DNA from: Rhizobium sp. Q54
GTDB lineage: Bacteria > Pseudomonadota > Alphaproteobacteria > Rickettsiales > UBA1997
DNA: 14,796 nt
Reading direction: 5' to 3'
Assembly (NCBI GenBank): GCA_945865745.1
Contig: CAMBFP010000013.1
Coordinates: 1 to 14,796, forward strand
In this document: positions 1 to 6,439 of the stretch, piece by piece
Layout: each line of letters opens with the position of its first letter
Position numbering within the stretch: position 1 is the stretch's first letter
Made by a program: the position numbers and the translations under genes
Notes under the pieces: model-generated
What the model was told of the DNA's origin: nothing
Databases searched by the model: none
What the model saw: only the letters and a program-made list of their open reading frames with translations

Positions 1-35
1 TTTTAAATTTTAATGCTAATTTAGCGATATAATTT

Positions 36-109
36 GCGGGTGTAGCTCAACGGTAGAGTTCCAGCCTTCCAAGCTGGCCGTGAGGGTTCGATTCCCTTCA
101 CCCGCTCCA
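36..109 (+). tRNA. tRNA-Gly (anticodon UCC), CCA encoded
   Basis: The sequence folds into a full cloverleaf. The acceptor stem GCGGGTG pairs with CACCCGC. The D-arm contains AGCTCAACGGTAGAG. The anticodon stem CCAGC (61-65) pairs with GCTGG (73-77) around loop CTTCCAA, giving anticodon TCC at 68-70, and the T-arm carries GGTTCGATTCC. The discriminator base is T and the 3' CCA is encoded at 107-109. It decodes GGA and, by wobble, GGG. In many bacteria a tRNA-Gly(UCC) belongs to the tRNA/tuf cluster that leads into secE-nusG-rplK, so its presence some 7.5 kb upstream of rplK may be a remnant of that order, which is inference. No credible promoter of its own is visible in the 35 bases before it. 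Confidence 0.97.
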
Positions 110-124
110 TTCTTAAAATTATTT

Positions 125-146
125 AATTACTTTAACCGCGGTAATT
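125..146. repeat. Short inverted repeat, possible operator upstream of the metallopeptidase gene
   Basis: AATTAC (125-130) and GTAATT (141-146) form a perfect 6-bp inverted repeat with a 10-nt spacer. A separate 8-bp palindrome, ACCGCGGT, lies at 135-142 with a different centre. The site is between the tRNA and the metallopeptidase gene, where a regulator of the two-gene unit could bind. Short palindromes are common by chance and no regulator is encoded in the window, so an operator function is only a possibility. Confidence 0.25.
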
Positions 147-170
147 CCAGATGAGTTCAGATAGCAAATT

Positions 171-176
171 AGGGGG
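171..176 (+). promoter_or_regulatory. Shine-Dalgarno site deciding the start of the metallopeptidase gene
   Basis: AGGGGG lies 4 nt upstream of the ATG at 181. The in-frame ATG at 151 has no purine-rich element before it, so the site supports 181 as the start. Such a strong element is unusual in this window. Confidence 0.7.
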
Positions 177-180
177 CATT

Positions 181-696
181 ATGTCGCAAGAAAAAGCCCC
201 AAACTATCAAAACGCCGAGATAAGCGCATTAGATTTATTGTCTAAATTCTCTTATAAAAAACCACCAGTTGATCCCGTTGAAGTCTCAAGAGGACTTGGA
301 ATCGACGTTAGTTTTGTGAGGATGCAAGATGAGAAGGATAGAGAAAGCGTATCTGGCTTCTTTGATGCAAAAAAAAACGCAATACTTGTTAACTCAGAAC
401 AGTCTGGTGCTAGACAGGGATTTACTGTGGCTCATGAATTGGGTCACAAAATTCTTCACGCTGAATGGCTTAATCATTCAAATGAAATTCTTTATCGTTC
501 TTCCTATGTTTCTCAGGATTGGAGAGAGCAAGAGGCAAATTTTTTTGCCGCCAATCTCTTGCTGCCAAAATTTATGATGGATGAGTATAAAGAAAAATAT
601 GGCTTGAATCACAAAGATTTGGATTTGTGGGCTGGAGTTTTTTGTGTTTCCAGAGAATTTATGGCTAATCGCTGGAGGTTTTTGTATGGAAAATAA
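181..696 (+). CDS. ImmA/IrrE-family (DUF955) zinc metallopeptidase
   Basis: A 171-residue soluble protein with the ImmA/IrrE peptidase signature. The zinc motif HELGH is at residues 85-89 within VAHELGHKILH. The downstream acidic ligand is probably E118 in EQEANFFAANLLLP, which matches the family pattern of a Glu followed by A-N-x-F-A-A-x-L-L-x-P. The N-terminal PVDPVEVSRGLGIDV stretch is also typical. Known members cleave repressors or other regulators in response to DNA damage or phage/ICE induction (ImmA, IrrE), often beside or fused to an XRE-type DNA-binding protein. No helix-turn-helix domain is visible here or in its partner, so the target is unknown. The ATG at 181 is chosen over an in-frame ATG at 151 because of the AGGGGG site before it. 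The gene overlaps the next by 11 nt, implying co-transcription. Family assignment is firm; biological role is not. Confidence 0.9.
   Translation: MSQEKAPNYQNAEISALDLLSKFSYKKPPVDPVEVSRGLGIDVSFVRMQDEKDRESVSGFFDAKKNAILVNSEQSGARQGFTVAHELGHKILHAEWLNHSNEILYRSSYVSQDWREQEANFFAANLLLPKFMMDEYKEKYGLNHKDLDLWAGVFCVSREFMANRWRFLYGK
674..678 (+). promoter_or_regulatory. Shine-Dalgarno site for the small membrane protein gene
   Basis: GGAGG lies inside the 3' end of the metallopeptidase gene, 7 nt before the ATG at 686. It selects 686 over the in-frame upstream ATG at 644, which lacks such an element, and supports translation of the second gene from the same mRNA. Confidence 0.7.
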
Positions 697-1096
697 TCAC
701 AAGCCCAAAGTGGTCGAAAGCCCGATAGATCATTACTCCGAGAATCTCAAGTTTCGGTCAGAAGATAATAATAGACAGTTAGAGCTAAGCTATTTGATTA
801 AAAGGCAATGGAGAGAGTCAGGCTGTTTGATAATACACTCTTTGACCATGCTCTTGATTGCGCTCATTTTTCTAAGTTTCGCTTGGTTCATAAGTATCTG
901 TCAGGGTTTGACGGCCTTTATTGACAAAGTCGTTGAATTCCAGACGGAGATTAATTTTAACACTGTTGAAGAGGGGAAGATATTTATGAGGTCAATTCGA
1001 TTACCTACCGAAATATTAATTCTGATCGCCATTTTTCTTTGGAGATTCAGTCCTGCAGCCTTTTTAAATAAAAGATCAAAAGAGCGATCAGAGTAG
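686..1096 (+). CDS. Uncharacterised small membrane protein, two predicted transmembrane segments
   Basis: I do not recognise this 136-residue protein. A hydrophilic N-terminal region (about residues 1-45, rich in Asn, Glu, Lys and Arg) is followed by a hydrophobic segment at about 47-73 (HSLTMLLIALIFLSFAWFIS). A linker of some 30 residues comes next, then a second hydrophobic stretch at about 107-120 (TEILILIAIFLWRF) and a basic tail (NKRSKERSE). A hairpin with both ends in the cytoplasm and a short periplasmic loop is the simplest topology, favoured by the positive residues next to each segment. It overlaps the metallopeptidase gene by 11 nt and has its own GGAGG ribosome site, so the two are probably made together. 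It could be a substrate, a membrane anchor or an effector controlled by the peptidase; nothing in the sequence decides between these. Confidence 0.75.
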   Translation: MENNHKPKVVESPIDHYSENLKFRSEDNNRQLELSYLIKRQWRESGCLIIHSLTMLLIALIFLSFAWFISICQGLTAFIDKVVEFQTEINFNTVEEGKIFMRSIRLPTEILILIAIFLWRFSPAAFLNKRSKERSE

Positions 1097-1121
1097 AAAG
1101 TTCCAATAGCTACTCATTCCA

Positions 1122-3107
1122 ATGTCTCAAAAATTCAAACTTCACTCTCCATTCTCCCCCGCTGGCGATCAGCCGCAGGCGATTGATAAGCTTGTTCATG
1201 GCCTTGAGAAAAATAAAAAAGATCAGGTTTTGCTTGGCGTTACTGGCTCGGGGAAAACTTTTACGATGGCGAATATTATTCAGTGCACGCAGCGGCCGGC
1301 GATGATTATGGCGCATAATAAGACTCTTGCGGCACAACTTTACGGCGAGATGAAGGAATTTTTTCCGGAGAATGAGATTGGGTATTTTGTGTCATTTTAC
1401 GATTACTACCAGCCCGAGGCTTACATTGCGCGCACCGACACTTACATCGAAAAAGATTCTGCAATTAACGAACAAATTGATCGGCTACGGCACGTTGCAA
1501 CCCGCGCATTGTTTGAGCGTCGCGACACAATCGTAATTGCTTCAGTCTCTTGCATTTACGGCATTGGCTCGCCGGAATTTTATTCGACGATGGTTTTGCG
1601 GCTGAAGGTTGGTGAAGAAATTAATCGGCAAAAACTTTTGCTGCGCCTCGTTGATTTGCAGTATGAGCGTAACGACATCGCCTTCGAGCGCTGTAGCTTT
1701 CGCGTGCAGGGCGACACGGTGGATGTTTTTCCGTCGCATGAAGACGAGCGCGCCTGGCGCATCTCGATGTTTGGTGACGAGATTGAAGAAATTACCGAGT
1801 TTGATCCGCTCACGGGCGAGACTTTTCGCAAGCTTGATTCAATCGCACTTTATCCTTCTTCGCACTACGTAACTCCGGCCGAAACTCTGCGAGCTTCGAT
1901 CTTTAATATTAAAAATGATCTGGCGATTCGCGTCAAAGATTTGGAAGAGCAGGGCAAGCTTGTCGAAGCGCAACGATTGAATCAGCGCACCACTTACGAC
2001 ATGGAAATGATGCTCACCGTTGGTTCGTGCAAAGGGATTGAAAATTATTCGCGCTATCTAACTGGCCGCCCGGCTGGCGCGCCACCACCGACTTTGTTTG
2101 AATATTTACCAAAAGACGCACTGCTTTTTGTCGATGAAAGTCACGTCTCAGTTACGCAAGTTGACGGAATGTATAAAGGCGACTCGGCGCGCAAAGCCAA
2201 CTTGGTTGATTTTGGATTTCGCCTGCCTTCAGCGCGCGACAATCGTCCGTTAAAATTTTCGGAATGGGAGAGCTTCAAGCCGCAAACAATCTACGTTTCA
2301 GCCACTCCAGGGAAATATGAATTAGCCAAAAATGATGGCGAAATTATTCAGCAAATTATTCGTCCGACAGGATTGCTTGACCCAATTTGCGAAATTCGTC
2401 CAGCGAAAAATCAAGTCGCAGATTTACTTATAGAAGTAAGAGCCACAACGGCTCGTGGCTTTCGTACTTTAGTTACAACTCTGACTAAAAAAATGTCGGA
2501 AGATCTTACTGATTATTTTAGTGAAGCCGGAATCAAAGTTGTCTACATGCATTCTGACGTTGATACGCTTGATCGCATCGAGATCATCCAAGATTTACGT
2601 TTAGGAAAATATGACTGCCTAATTGGCGTAAATCTTTTGCGCGAAGGTCTTGATATTCCTGAATGTGCGCTAATGGCAATTCTTGACGCCGACAAAGAAG
2701 GATTTTTGCGCAATGAAACTTCACTGATTCAAACAATCGGCCGTGCCGCGCGAAATTCCGAAAGCAAAGTGATTCTTTACGCCGACAAGGAAACGAAATC
2801 GATCAAAGCGGCACTAGGCGAGACAGAGCGTCGTAGACAAATTCAAATGGCTCACAACGAGAAAAATGGAATCGCGCCAACGACAACAAAAAAATCTTTT
2901 GGCTCAGCCTTGTCGAATCTTTACAGCAAAAAATCTGGTGAAGAAAAAGAAGAAAGATCCGGAAAAATTCCAACCGATCGCGACATTGAAAGTCTCAAAA
3001 AAGAAATGTTGAGAGCGGCGGCGGATCTTGATTTTGAAAAGGCCGCAAGATTGCGAGACGAGGTGAAAAAAATGGAAAGCTTGCTGTTATTTAGCTCTAT
3101 TAATTAA
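1122..3107 (+). CDS. uvrB: UvrABC excinuclease subunit B (UvrB)
   Basis: UvrB is the damage-verifying helicase-like subunit of nucleotide excision repair. It is loaded by UvrA and recruits UvrC for incision. The 661-residue length is normal for the family. Walker A GVTGSGKT is at 39-46, followed by the beta-hairpin region (YYQPEAYIARTDTYIEKD, about 95-112) that clamps DNA. The helicase motif DESH is at 338-341, VSATPGKYE at 392-400, and the motif VI region QTIGRAARN at 537-545. The C-terminal UVR motif (about 621-651, with DLDFEKAARLRDEVKKM), which contacts UvrC, is intact. The ATG at 1122 fits the family N-terminus (FSPAGDQPQAI), though no Shine-Dalgarno element precedes it. It starts 25 nt after the small membrane protein gene and faces ampG across a 124-nt gap with no convincing terminator. 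uvrA and uvrC are not in the window. Confidence 0.97.
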   Translation: MSQKFKLHSPFSPAGDQPQAIDKLVHGLEKNKKDQVLLGVTGSGKTFTMANIIQCTQRPAMIMAHNKTLAAQLYGEMKEFFPENEIGYFVSFYDYYQPEAYIARTDTYIEKDSAINEQIDRLRHVATRALFERRDTIVIASVSCIYGIGSPEFYSTMVLRLKVGEEINRQKLLLRLVDLQYERNDIAFERCSFRVQGDTVDVFPSHEDERAWRISMFGDEIEEITEFDPLTGETFRKLDSIALYPSSHYVTPAETLRASIFNIKNDLAIRVKDLEEQGKLVEAQRLNQRTTYDMEMMLTVGSCKGIENYSRYLTGRPAGAPPPTLFEYLPKDALLFVDESHVSVTQVDGMYKGDSARKANLVDFGFRLPSARDNRPLKFSEWESFKPQTIYVSATPGKYELAKNDGEIIQQIIRPTGLLDPICEIRPAKNQVADLLIEVRATTARGFRTLVTTLTKKMSEDLTDYFSEAGIKVVYMHSDVDTLDRIEIIQDLRLGKYDCLIGVNLLREGLDIPECALMAILDADKEGFLRNETSLIQTIGRAARNSESKVILYADKETKSIKAALGETERRRQIQMAHNEKNGIAPTTTKKSFGSALSNLYSKKSGEEKEERSGKIPTDRDIESLKKEMLRAAADLDFEKAARLRDEVKKMESLLLFSSIN

Positions 3108-3231
3108 AAGAGATCATCTGTTTTTCTCGGGAGTTTTTTACCTTATTTATCGGCATCAAAAAATCTCAAAAATTATCCTAATTTCGCCGCAAATTATTTA
3201 TTTTAATTGGATTCAAAATGAAAAAATCGCG

Positions 3232-4473
3232 TCAGTTTTCTTTGGATTTTTTTACGGTTAGCCAGAGTAAAAATAGCAATCCGGGCAAGGCCAGAATAGT
3301 TGAGAAAATGAAAAATGCGTACCAACCAAGAGACTGCGCAAAAACTCCGGCGCTGGCGGTTAATGTGCTTCGAGCGAAGGTTGCGAGTGAAGATAGAATT
3401 GCATATTGCGTGGCGCTGAAGGCGATGTTGCAGAGTCCGCTGAGGTAGGCGACGAAGACTGAATTTCCGATTCCGCTGCTGAAATTTTCGGCAAAAACCA
3501 CGAGATAAAGAAGCGAAGGATCATAGCCAATTTTCGACAAATAAGCGAAGGTAAGATTGGACAGCATTTGCATTACGCCGGCGACCCAAAGTGATTTTAC
3601 GATTCCAAATTTTTTTACTAAAAATCCGCCGGCAAGAACGCCAAACAGGGTCGCAAAGAGTCCAAAAGTTTTTACTATTTTAGCGATTTCAAGTTTGCTA
3701 AAACCAATTTCGAGCAGAAATGGTAGAGTCAAATTTCCAGCGAAAGCATCGCCGAGTTTGAAGAAAATCACAAAGGCAAAAATTATGTACCACTGTTCGC
3801 GCTTAGTAAAATCAATGAATGGAGCGATTACGTAATTTTTACTCCAGGACAAAAAATTATATTTTTTGGGCTGCCAATCTTTGCGTGTTTCGTCGGCGAA
3901 AAGGACGATTATGATGCAGAGCGCAATCGAGATCGACATTAAAAAATAAACTATGTCCCAGCTGATTAAGTCAGCAAGCGCAAGGGCTCCCGCGCCAGAG
4001 ATGAGCATTCCAATATTGTATCCGTAAACATAAGAACTCGAAGCAAAACCCTGATTTTCTTTTTCGATTAATTCAATTCGATAGCCGTCAATTACGATGT
4101 CTTGACTGGCAGAAGAGAGTCCAACTAAAAAAGCAAAAACAGCTATTGCGCTTAGAGAAGAAGTGATCGCGGCGGTGCCAAGCGAGAAAATAAAGATCGC
4201 CAAAAGTATCTGTGTGAAAATTATCCAAGATCTTCTTTGTCCAAAAATTCTAGTGAGAATTGGCAGTGAAAATGAATCAATCAGTGGCGCGAAAAAAATT
4301 TTTAAAGTGTAGGGCAGACTGACTAGCGAAAAAAATCCGATTGTTTTTAAGTCAAAACCCTTGTCGACCAGAAGCGCTTTTAGGGTCGAAAGAATAAGTG
4401 CTATCGGTAATCCAGAGGAAATTCCAAGAAAGAAAATTATCGTAAGATTTTTGTAGGATTTTTGTGTCTTCAT
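3232..4473 (-). CDS. ampG: AmpG-type muropeptide permease (major facilitator superfamily)
   Basis: AmpG imports GlcNAc-anhydroMurNAc peptides across the inner membrane for peptidoglycan recycling. The 413-residue product is almost entirely hydrophobic, with about 12 membrane segments. It carries AmpG hallmarks: GISSGLPIALILSTLKALL (17-35), DLKTIGFFSLVSLPYTLKIFF (41-61), SASQDIVIDGYRIE (121-134), FFKLGDAFAGNLT (237-249) and NIAFSATQYAILSSL (349-363). The ATG at 4473 is preferred. An upstream in-frame TTG at 4506 would add 11 polar residues, but neither start has a Shine-Dalgarno site. The gene is divergent from hslV, with 56 nt between the starts, so promoters for both must lie there; no clear -35/-10 pair stands out. 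Rickettsial genomes often carry several ampG paralogues, so substrate specificity should not be assumed to equal that of E. coli AmpG. Confidence 0.9.
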   Translation of the reverse strand: MKTQKSYKNLTIIFFLGISSGLPIALILSTLKALLVDKGFDLKTIGFFSLVSLPYTLKIFFAPLIDSFSLPILTRIFGQRRSWIIFTQILLAIFIFSLGTAAITSSLSAIAVFAFLVGLSSASQDIVIDGYRIELIEKENQGFASSSYVYGYNIGMLISGAGALALADLISWDIVYFLMSISIALCIIIVLFADETRKDWQPKKYNFLSWSKNYVIAPFIDFTKREQWYIIFAFVIFFKLGDAFAGNLTLPFLLEIGFSKLEIAKIVKTFGLFATLFGVLAGGFLVKKFGIVKSLWVAGVMQMLSNLTFAYLSKIGYDPSLLYLVVFAENFSSGIGNSVFVAYLSGLCNIAFSATQYAILSSLATFARSTLTASAGVFAQSLGWYAFFIFSTILALPGLLFLLWLTVKKSKEN

Positions 4474-4529
4474 TGTTTTAGATTTTAGATCTAGTTTTTT
4501 GTTCAATTCAGAAATTCAAAAAAATCACA

Positions 4530-5081
4530 ATGTTAGATCACCGAGATTCTTCAAAACTTTACGGCACGACAATTCTTTCGGTGCGTAAAAATGGCAAGGT
4601 TGCAATTGCTGGCGACGGCCAGGTTTCTTTGGGTCAAACCGTGCTCAAATCAAATGCAAAAAAAATTCGCAAGCTTGGCGATGGCTCGATTATTGGCGGA
4701 TTTGCTGGTGCGACGGCAGATGCTTTTACTTTATTTGAACGTCTTGAATCAAAATTAGAGCAATATCCAAATCAATTGATGCGCGCCTGCGTTGAGCTGG
4801 CGAAGGATTGGCGCACCGATAAATATTTGCGTCGTCTCGAGGCAATGATGATTGTCGTCGACAAAAATACCTCGCTGATACTCACCGGGAATGGTGACGT
4901 TCTTGATCCGGAAGATGGAATTGCTGGAATTGGTTCTGGAGGAAATTTTGCTCTTGCCGCCGCGCGGGCACTGAGTTCAATCGAAGAGCTTTCGGCGGAA
5001 GAAATCGTGAAGCGTTCAATGAAAATTGCCGCAGATCTCTGCGTTTATACTAACAATAATATTTTAATTGAGACGCTGTGA
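4530..5081 (+). CDS. hslV: ATP-dependent protease subunit HslV (ClpQ)
   Basis: HslV is the peptidase of the HslUV proteasome-like complex, a double hexameric ring whose N-terminal threonine is the nucleophile. The 183-residue product has a 12-residue propeptide ending in Gly12. Cleavage would expose Thr13 (GTTILSVRK), as in alphaproteobacterial relatives. Asp29 (AGDGQ) and Lys45 correspond to the active-site Asp17 and Lys33 of E. coli, and GSGGN at 135-139 is conserved. VELAKDWRTD (88-97) and YLRRLEAMM (99-107) also match the family. The enzyme needs the ATPase HslU to unfold substrates, but no hslU is adjacent: the next gene, tolB, overlaps the hslV stop by 4 nt (GTGA). No Shine-Dalgarno site precedes the ATG. 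Length and active site look intact, so it should be functional if hslU lies elsewhere. Confidence 0.97.
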   Translation: MLDHRDSSKLYGTTILSVRKNGKVAIAGDGQVSLGQTVLKSNAKKIRKLGDGSIIGGFAGATADAFTLFERLESKLEQYPNQLMRACVELAKDWRTDKYLRRLEAMMIVVDKNTSLILTGNGDVLDPEDGIAGIGSGGNFALAAARALSSIEELSAEEIVKRSMKIAADLCVYTNNNILIETL

Positions 5082-6394
5082 CTAAAATATTCTCATCCCT
5101 TATCATTCTATTAGCCCTTGCTAGTCAAGCATCGGCAGCAGTTTCTCTTTCAGTTAAAAGTGGTGAAGTTGCTAAAACTAAAATTTTATTTATTGGCTTC
5201 GAACCAACAAACGCAGAGCTTCCCCAGATGAAGCGTGACGCTAATGAAGTTTTTGAACGCATCAGAAAAAATTTAAAAACGACAGATCTTTTTGAAGTAG
5301 TTAAGGAATCTGGTTCCGACAAGAGTCTTTCCGCAGAAGCTATGCCGGATTTTACAAAATATTCAAATGCGCAAATTGGCGCAATTGTGATAGCGCAATT
5401 TAATTATGATTTGTCGGGAAATTTAGAGACGCGTGTTCGGGTTTGGGACGTGCTCGATCAGCGTCAAATGTTTGGCAAGCTTTACGCCGCATCGCGAGAT
5501 AATTACCGAAAAATTTCCAACGCAATTTCCAACGAAATTTTTAAAGCAGTTACTGGCGAAGCTGTTGGCCATTTTGATTCGCAAATTCTTTACGTTTCTG
5601 AATCCGGGCCAATCACAAAAAGAGTTAAGCGTATTAATATTATTGATTTTGATGGTGAAAATAAGCGCGTTTTGACCAATGGTCAGGATTTAGTTTTGAC
5701 GCCAATTTTTTCTAAAAATCGTAACGAAATTTTTTACGTAAATTATTTGCAAGGTAAGCCGCAAATTTTTTCGATGAATTTGCAAAATTTGCGTGGCCAT
5801 AAGGTTGGAGGATTTAGAGGCACTACCTTTGCCGCAGCAACCAATCCAAAAGACGCGAATGTTATTTTGCTTTCGGCGATTGACGACGGAAATAGCGATA
5901 TTTACGAGTTGAATATTGCGGCCAATTCAGCGCAACGACTCACAAAAAGTCAGGCGATCGACACTACGCCAACCTACTCTCCTGATGTTAAATATATTAC
6001 CTTTGCTTCTGATCGCGATGGTAGTCAGCAGCTTTATGTAATGGATGTCAGCGGCTCGTCCGTAAAAAAAATTAGCTTGGGCGAGGGTTCCTATTCTAAG
6101 CCAGTTTGGTCGCCAGACGGCAAGCTAATCGCCTTCACTAAATCTAAAGGTGGGAAGTTTTACATTGGCGTAATGACGCCAAGCGGCTCGGGCGAAAGGT
6201 TACTCACTAGCGGCTATTTGGTCGAGGGCGCGCGCTGGTCGCCGAGCGGGCGTTATCTAATTTTTTCCCGCAAAAATTCTCCTTACGGACAAAGTTCTGT
6301 GCCGCGAATTTACATCGTGGATGTTTTGACTGGGTTTGAAGTTGAGCTGCCAATCCCCGCGGGAGAAGGAGCGACAGATCCAGATTGGGTTTAA
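5078..6394 (+). CDS. tolB: Tol-Pal system periplasmic protein TolB
   Basis: TolB is the periplasmic beta-propeller of the Tol-Pal machine, which constricts the outer membrane at division and hands Pal to peptidoglycan. The 438-residue precursor starts with a Sec signal peptide: basic start MTK, hydrophobic stretch about 4-16, and a likely signal peptidase I cleavage after ASA at 18-20. The N-terminal domain (about 21-160) precedes a C-terminal propeller with PD40-type repeats, for example TPTYSPDVKYITFASDRDG (297-315), PVWSPDGKLIAFTKSKGG (342-359) and ARWSPSGRYLIFSRKNS (385-401). It ends in ATDPDW as TolB proteins do. Translation starts at a GTG that overlaps the hslV stop, suggesting coupling. 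tolQ, tolR, tolA and pal are not nearby, whereas tolB commonly sits beside them. Confidence 0.95.
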   Translation: MTKIFSSLIILLALASQASAAVSLSVKSGEVAKTKILFIGFEPTNAELPQMKRDANEVFERIRKNLKTTDLFEVVKESGSDKSLSAEAMPDFTKYSNAQIGAIVIAQFNYDLSGNLETRVRVWDVLDQRQMFGKLYAASRDNYRKISNAISNEIFKAVTGEAVGHFDSQILYVSESGPITKRVKRINIIDFDGENKRVLTNGQDLVLTPIFSKNRNEIFYVNYLQGKPQIFSMNLQNLRGHKVGGFRGTTFAAATNPKDANVILLSAIDDGNSDIYELNIAANSAQRLTKSQAIDTTPTYSPDVKYITFASDRDGSQQLYVMDVSGSSVKKISLGEGSYSKPVWSPDGKLIAFTKSKGGKFYIGVMTPSGSGERLLTSGYLVEGARWSPSGRYLIFSRKNSPYGQSSVPRIYIVDVLTGFEVELPIPAGEGATDPDWV

Positions 6395-6439
6395 AGCGAT
6401 GCGACGTTAACAAACAATTACAAAGCCAAAATTACCTAC

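Noticed and set aside
28..33. TATAAT, a perfect -10 hexamer just before the tRNA
   Set aside because: It ends only 2 nt before the tRNA 5' end, so transcription from it would start inside the mature tRNA. No -35 element is visible. It is probably chance in AT-rich DNA or serves nothing here.
151..180. Upstream ATG that would add ten residues to the metallopeptidase
   Set aside because: It lacks a ribosome site, while the ATG at 181 is preceded by AGGGGG. The added residues match no family feature.
85..1121. Possible attachment-site repeat of the tRNA 3' end flanking the two-gene unit
   Set aside because: The best partial match (TTCGATTACCT near 998) is short and inexact and lies inside the membrane protein gene. 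No integrase is present, so integration at the tRNA is not supported by a direct repeat.
2424..2460. Two adjacent hairpins inside uvrB (TTACTT-ATAG-AAGTAA, then AGCCAC-N8-GTGGCT), reminiscent of palindromic elements inserted in rickettsial genes
   Set aside because: The encoded residues (LLIEVRATTARGFRTL) fit UvrB of relatives without an insertion, so no extra element is present; the palindromes are probably chance.
3108..3231. Possible bidirectional terminator between convergent uvrB and ampG
   Set aside because: T-runs are present, but the only stems (for example CTC/GAG with a 2-nt loop, or GAGA/TCTC) are too short or badly looped. No terminator can be supported.
4474..4506. TTG start extending AmpG by 11 residues
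   Set aside because: TTG is a rare start, no ribosome site precedes it, and the ATG at 4473 gives the expected AmpG N-terminus.
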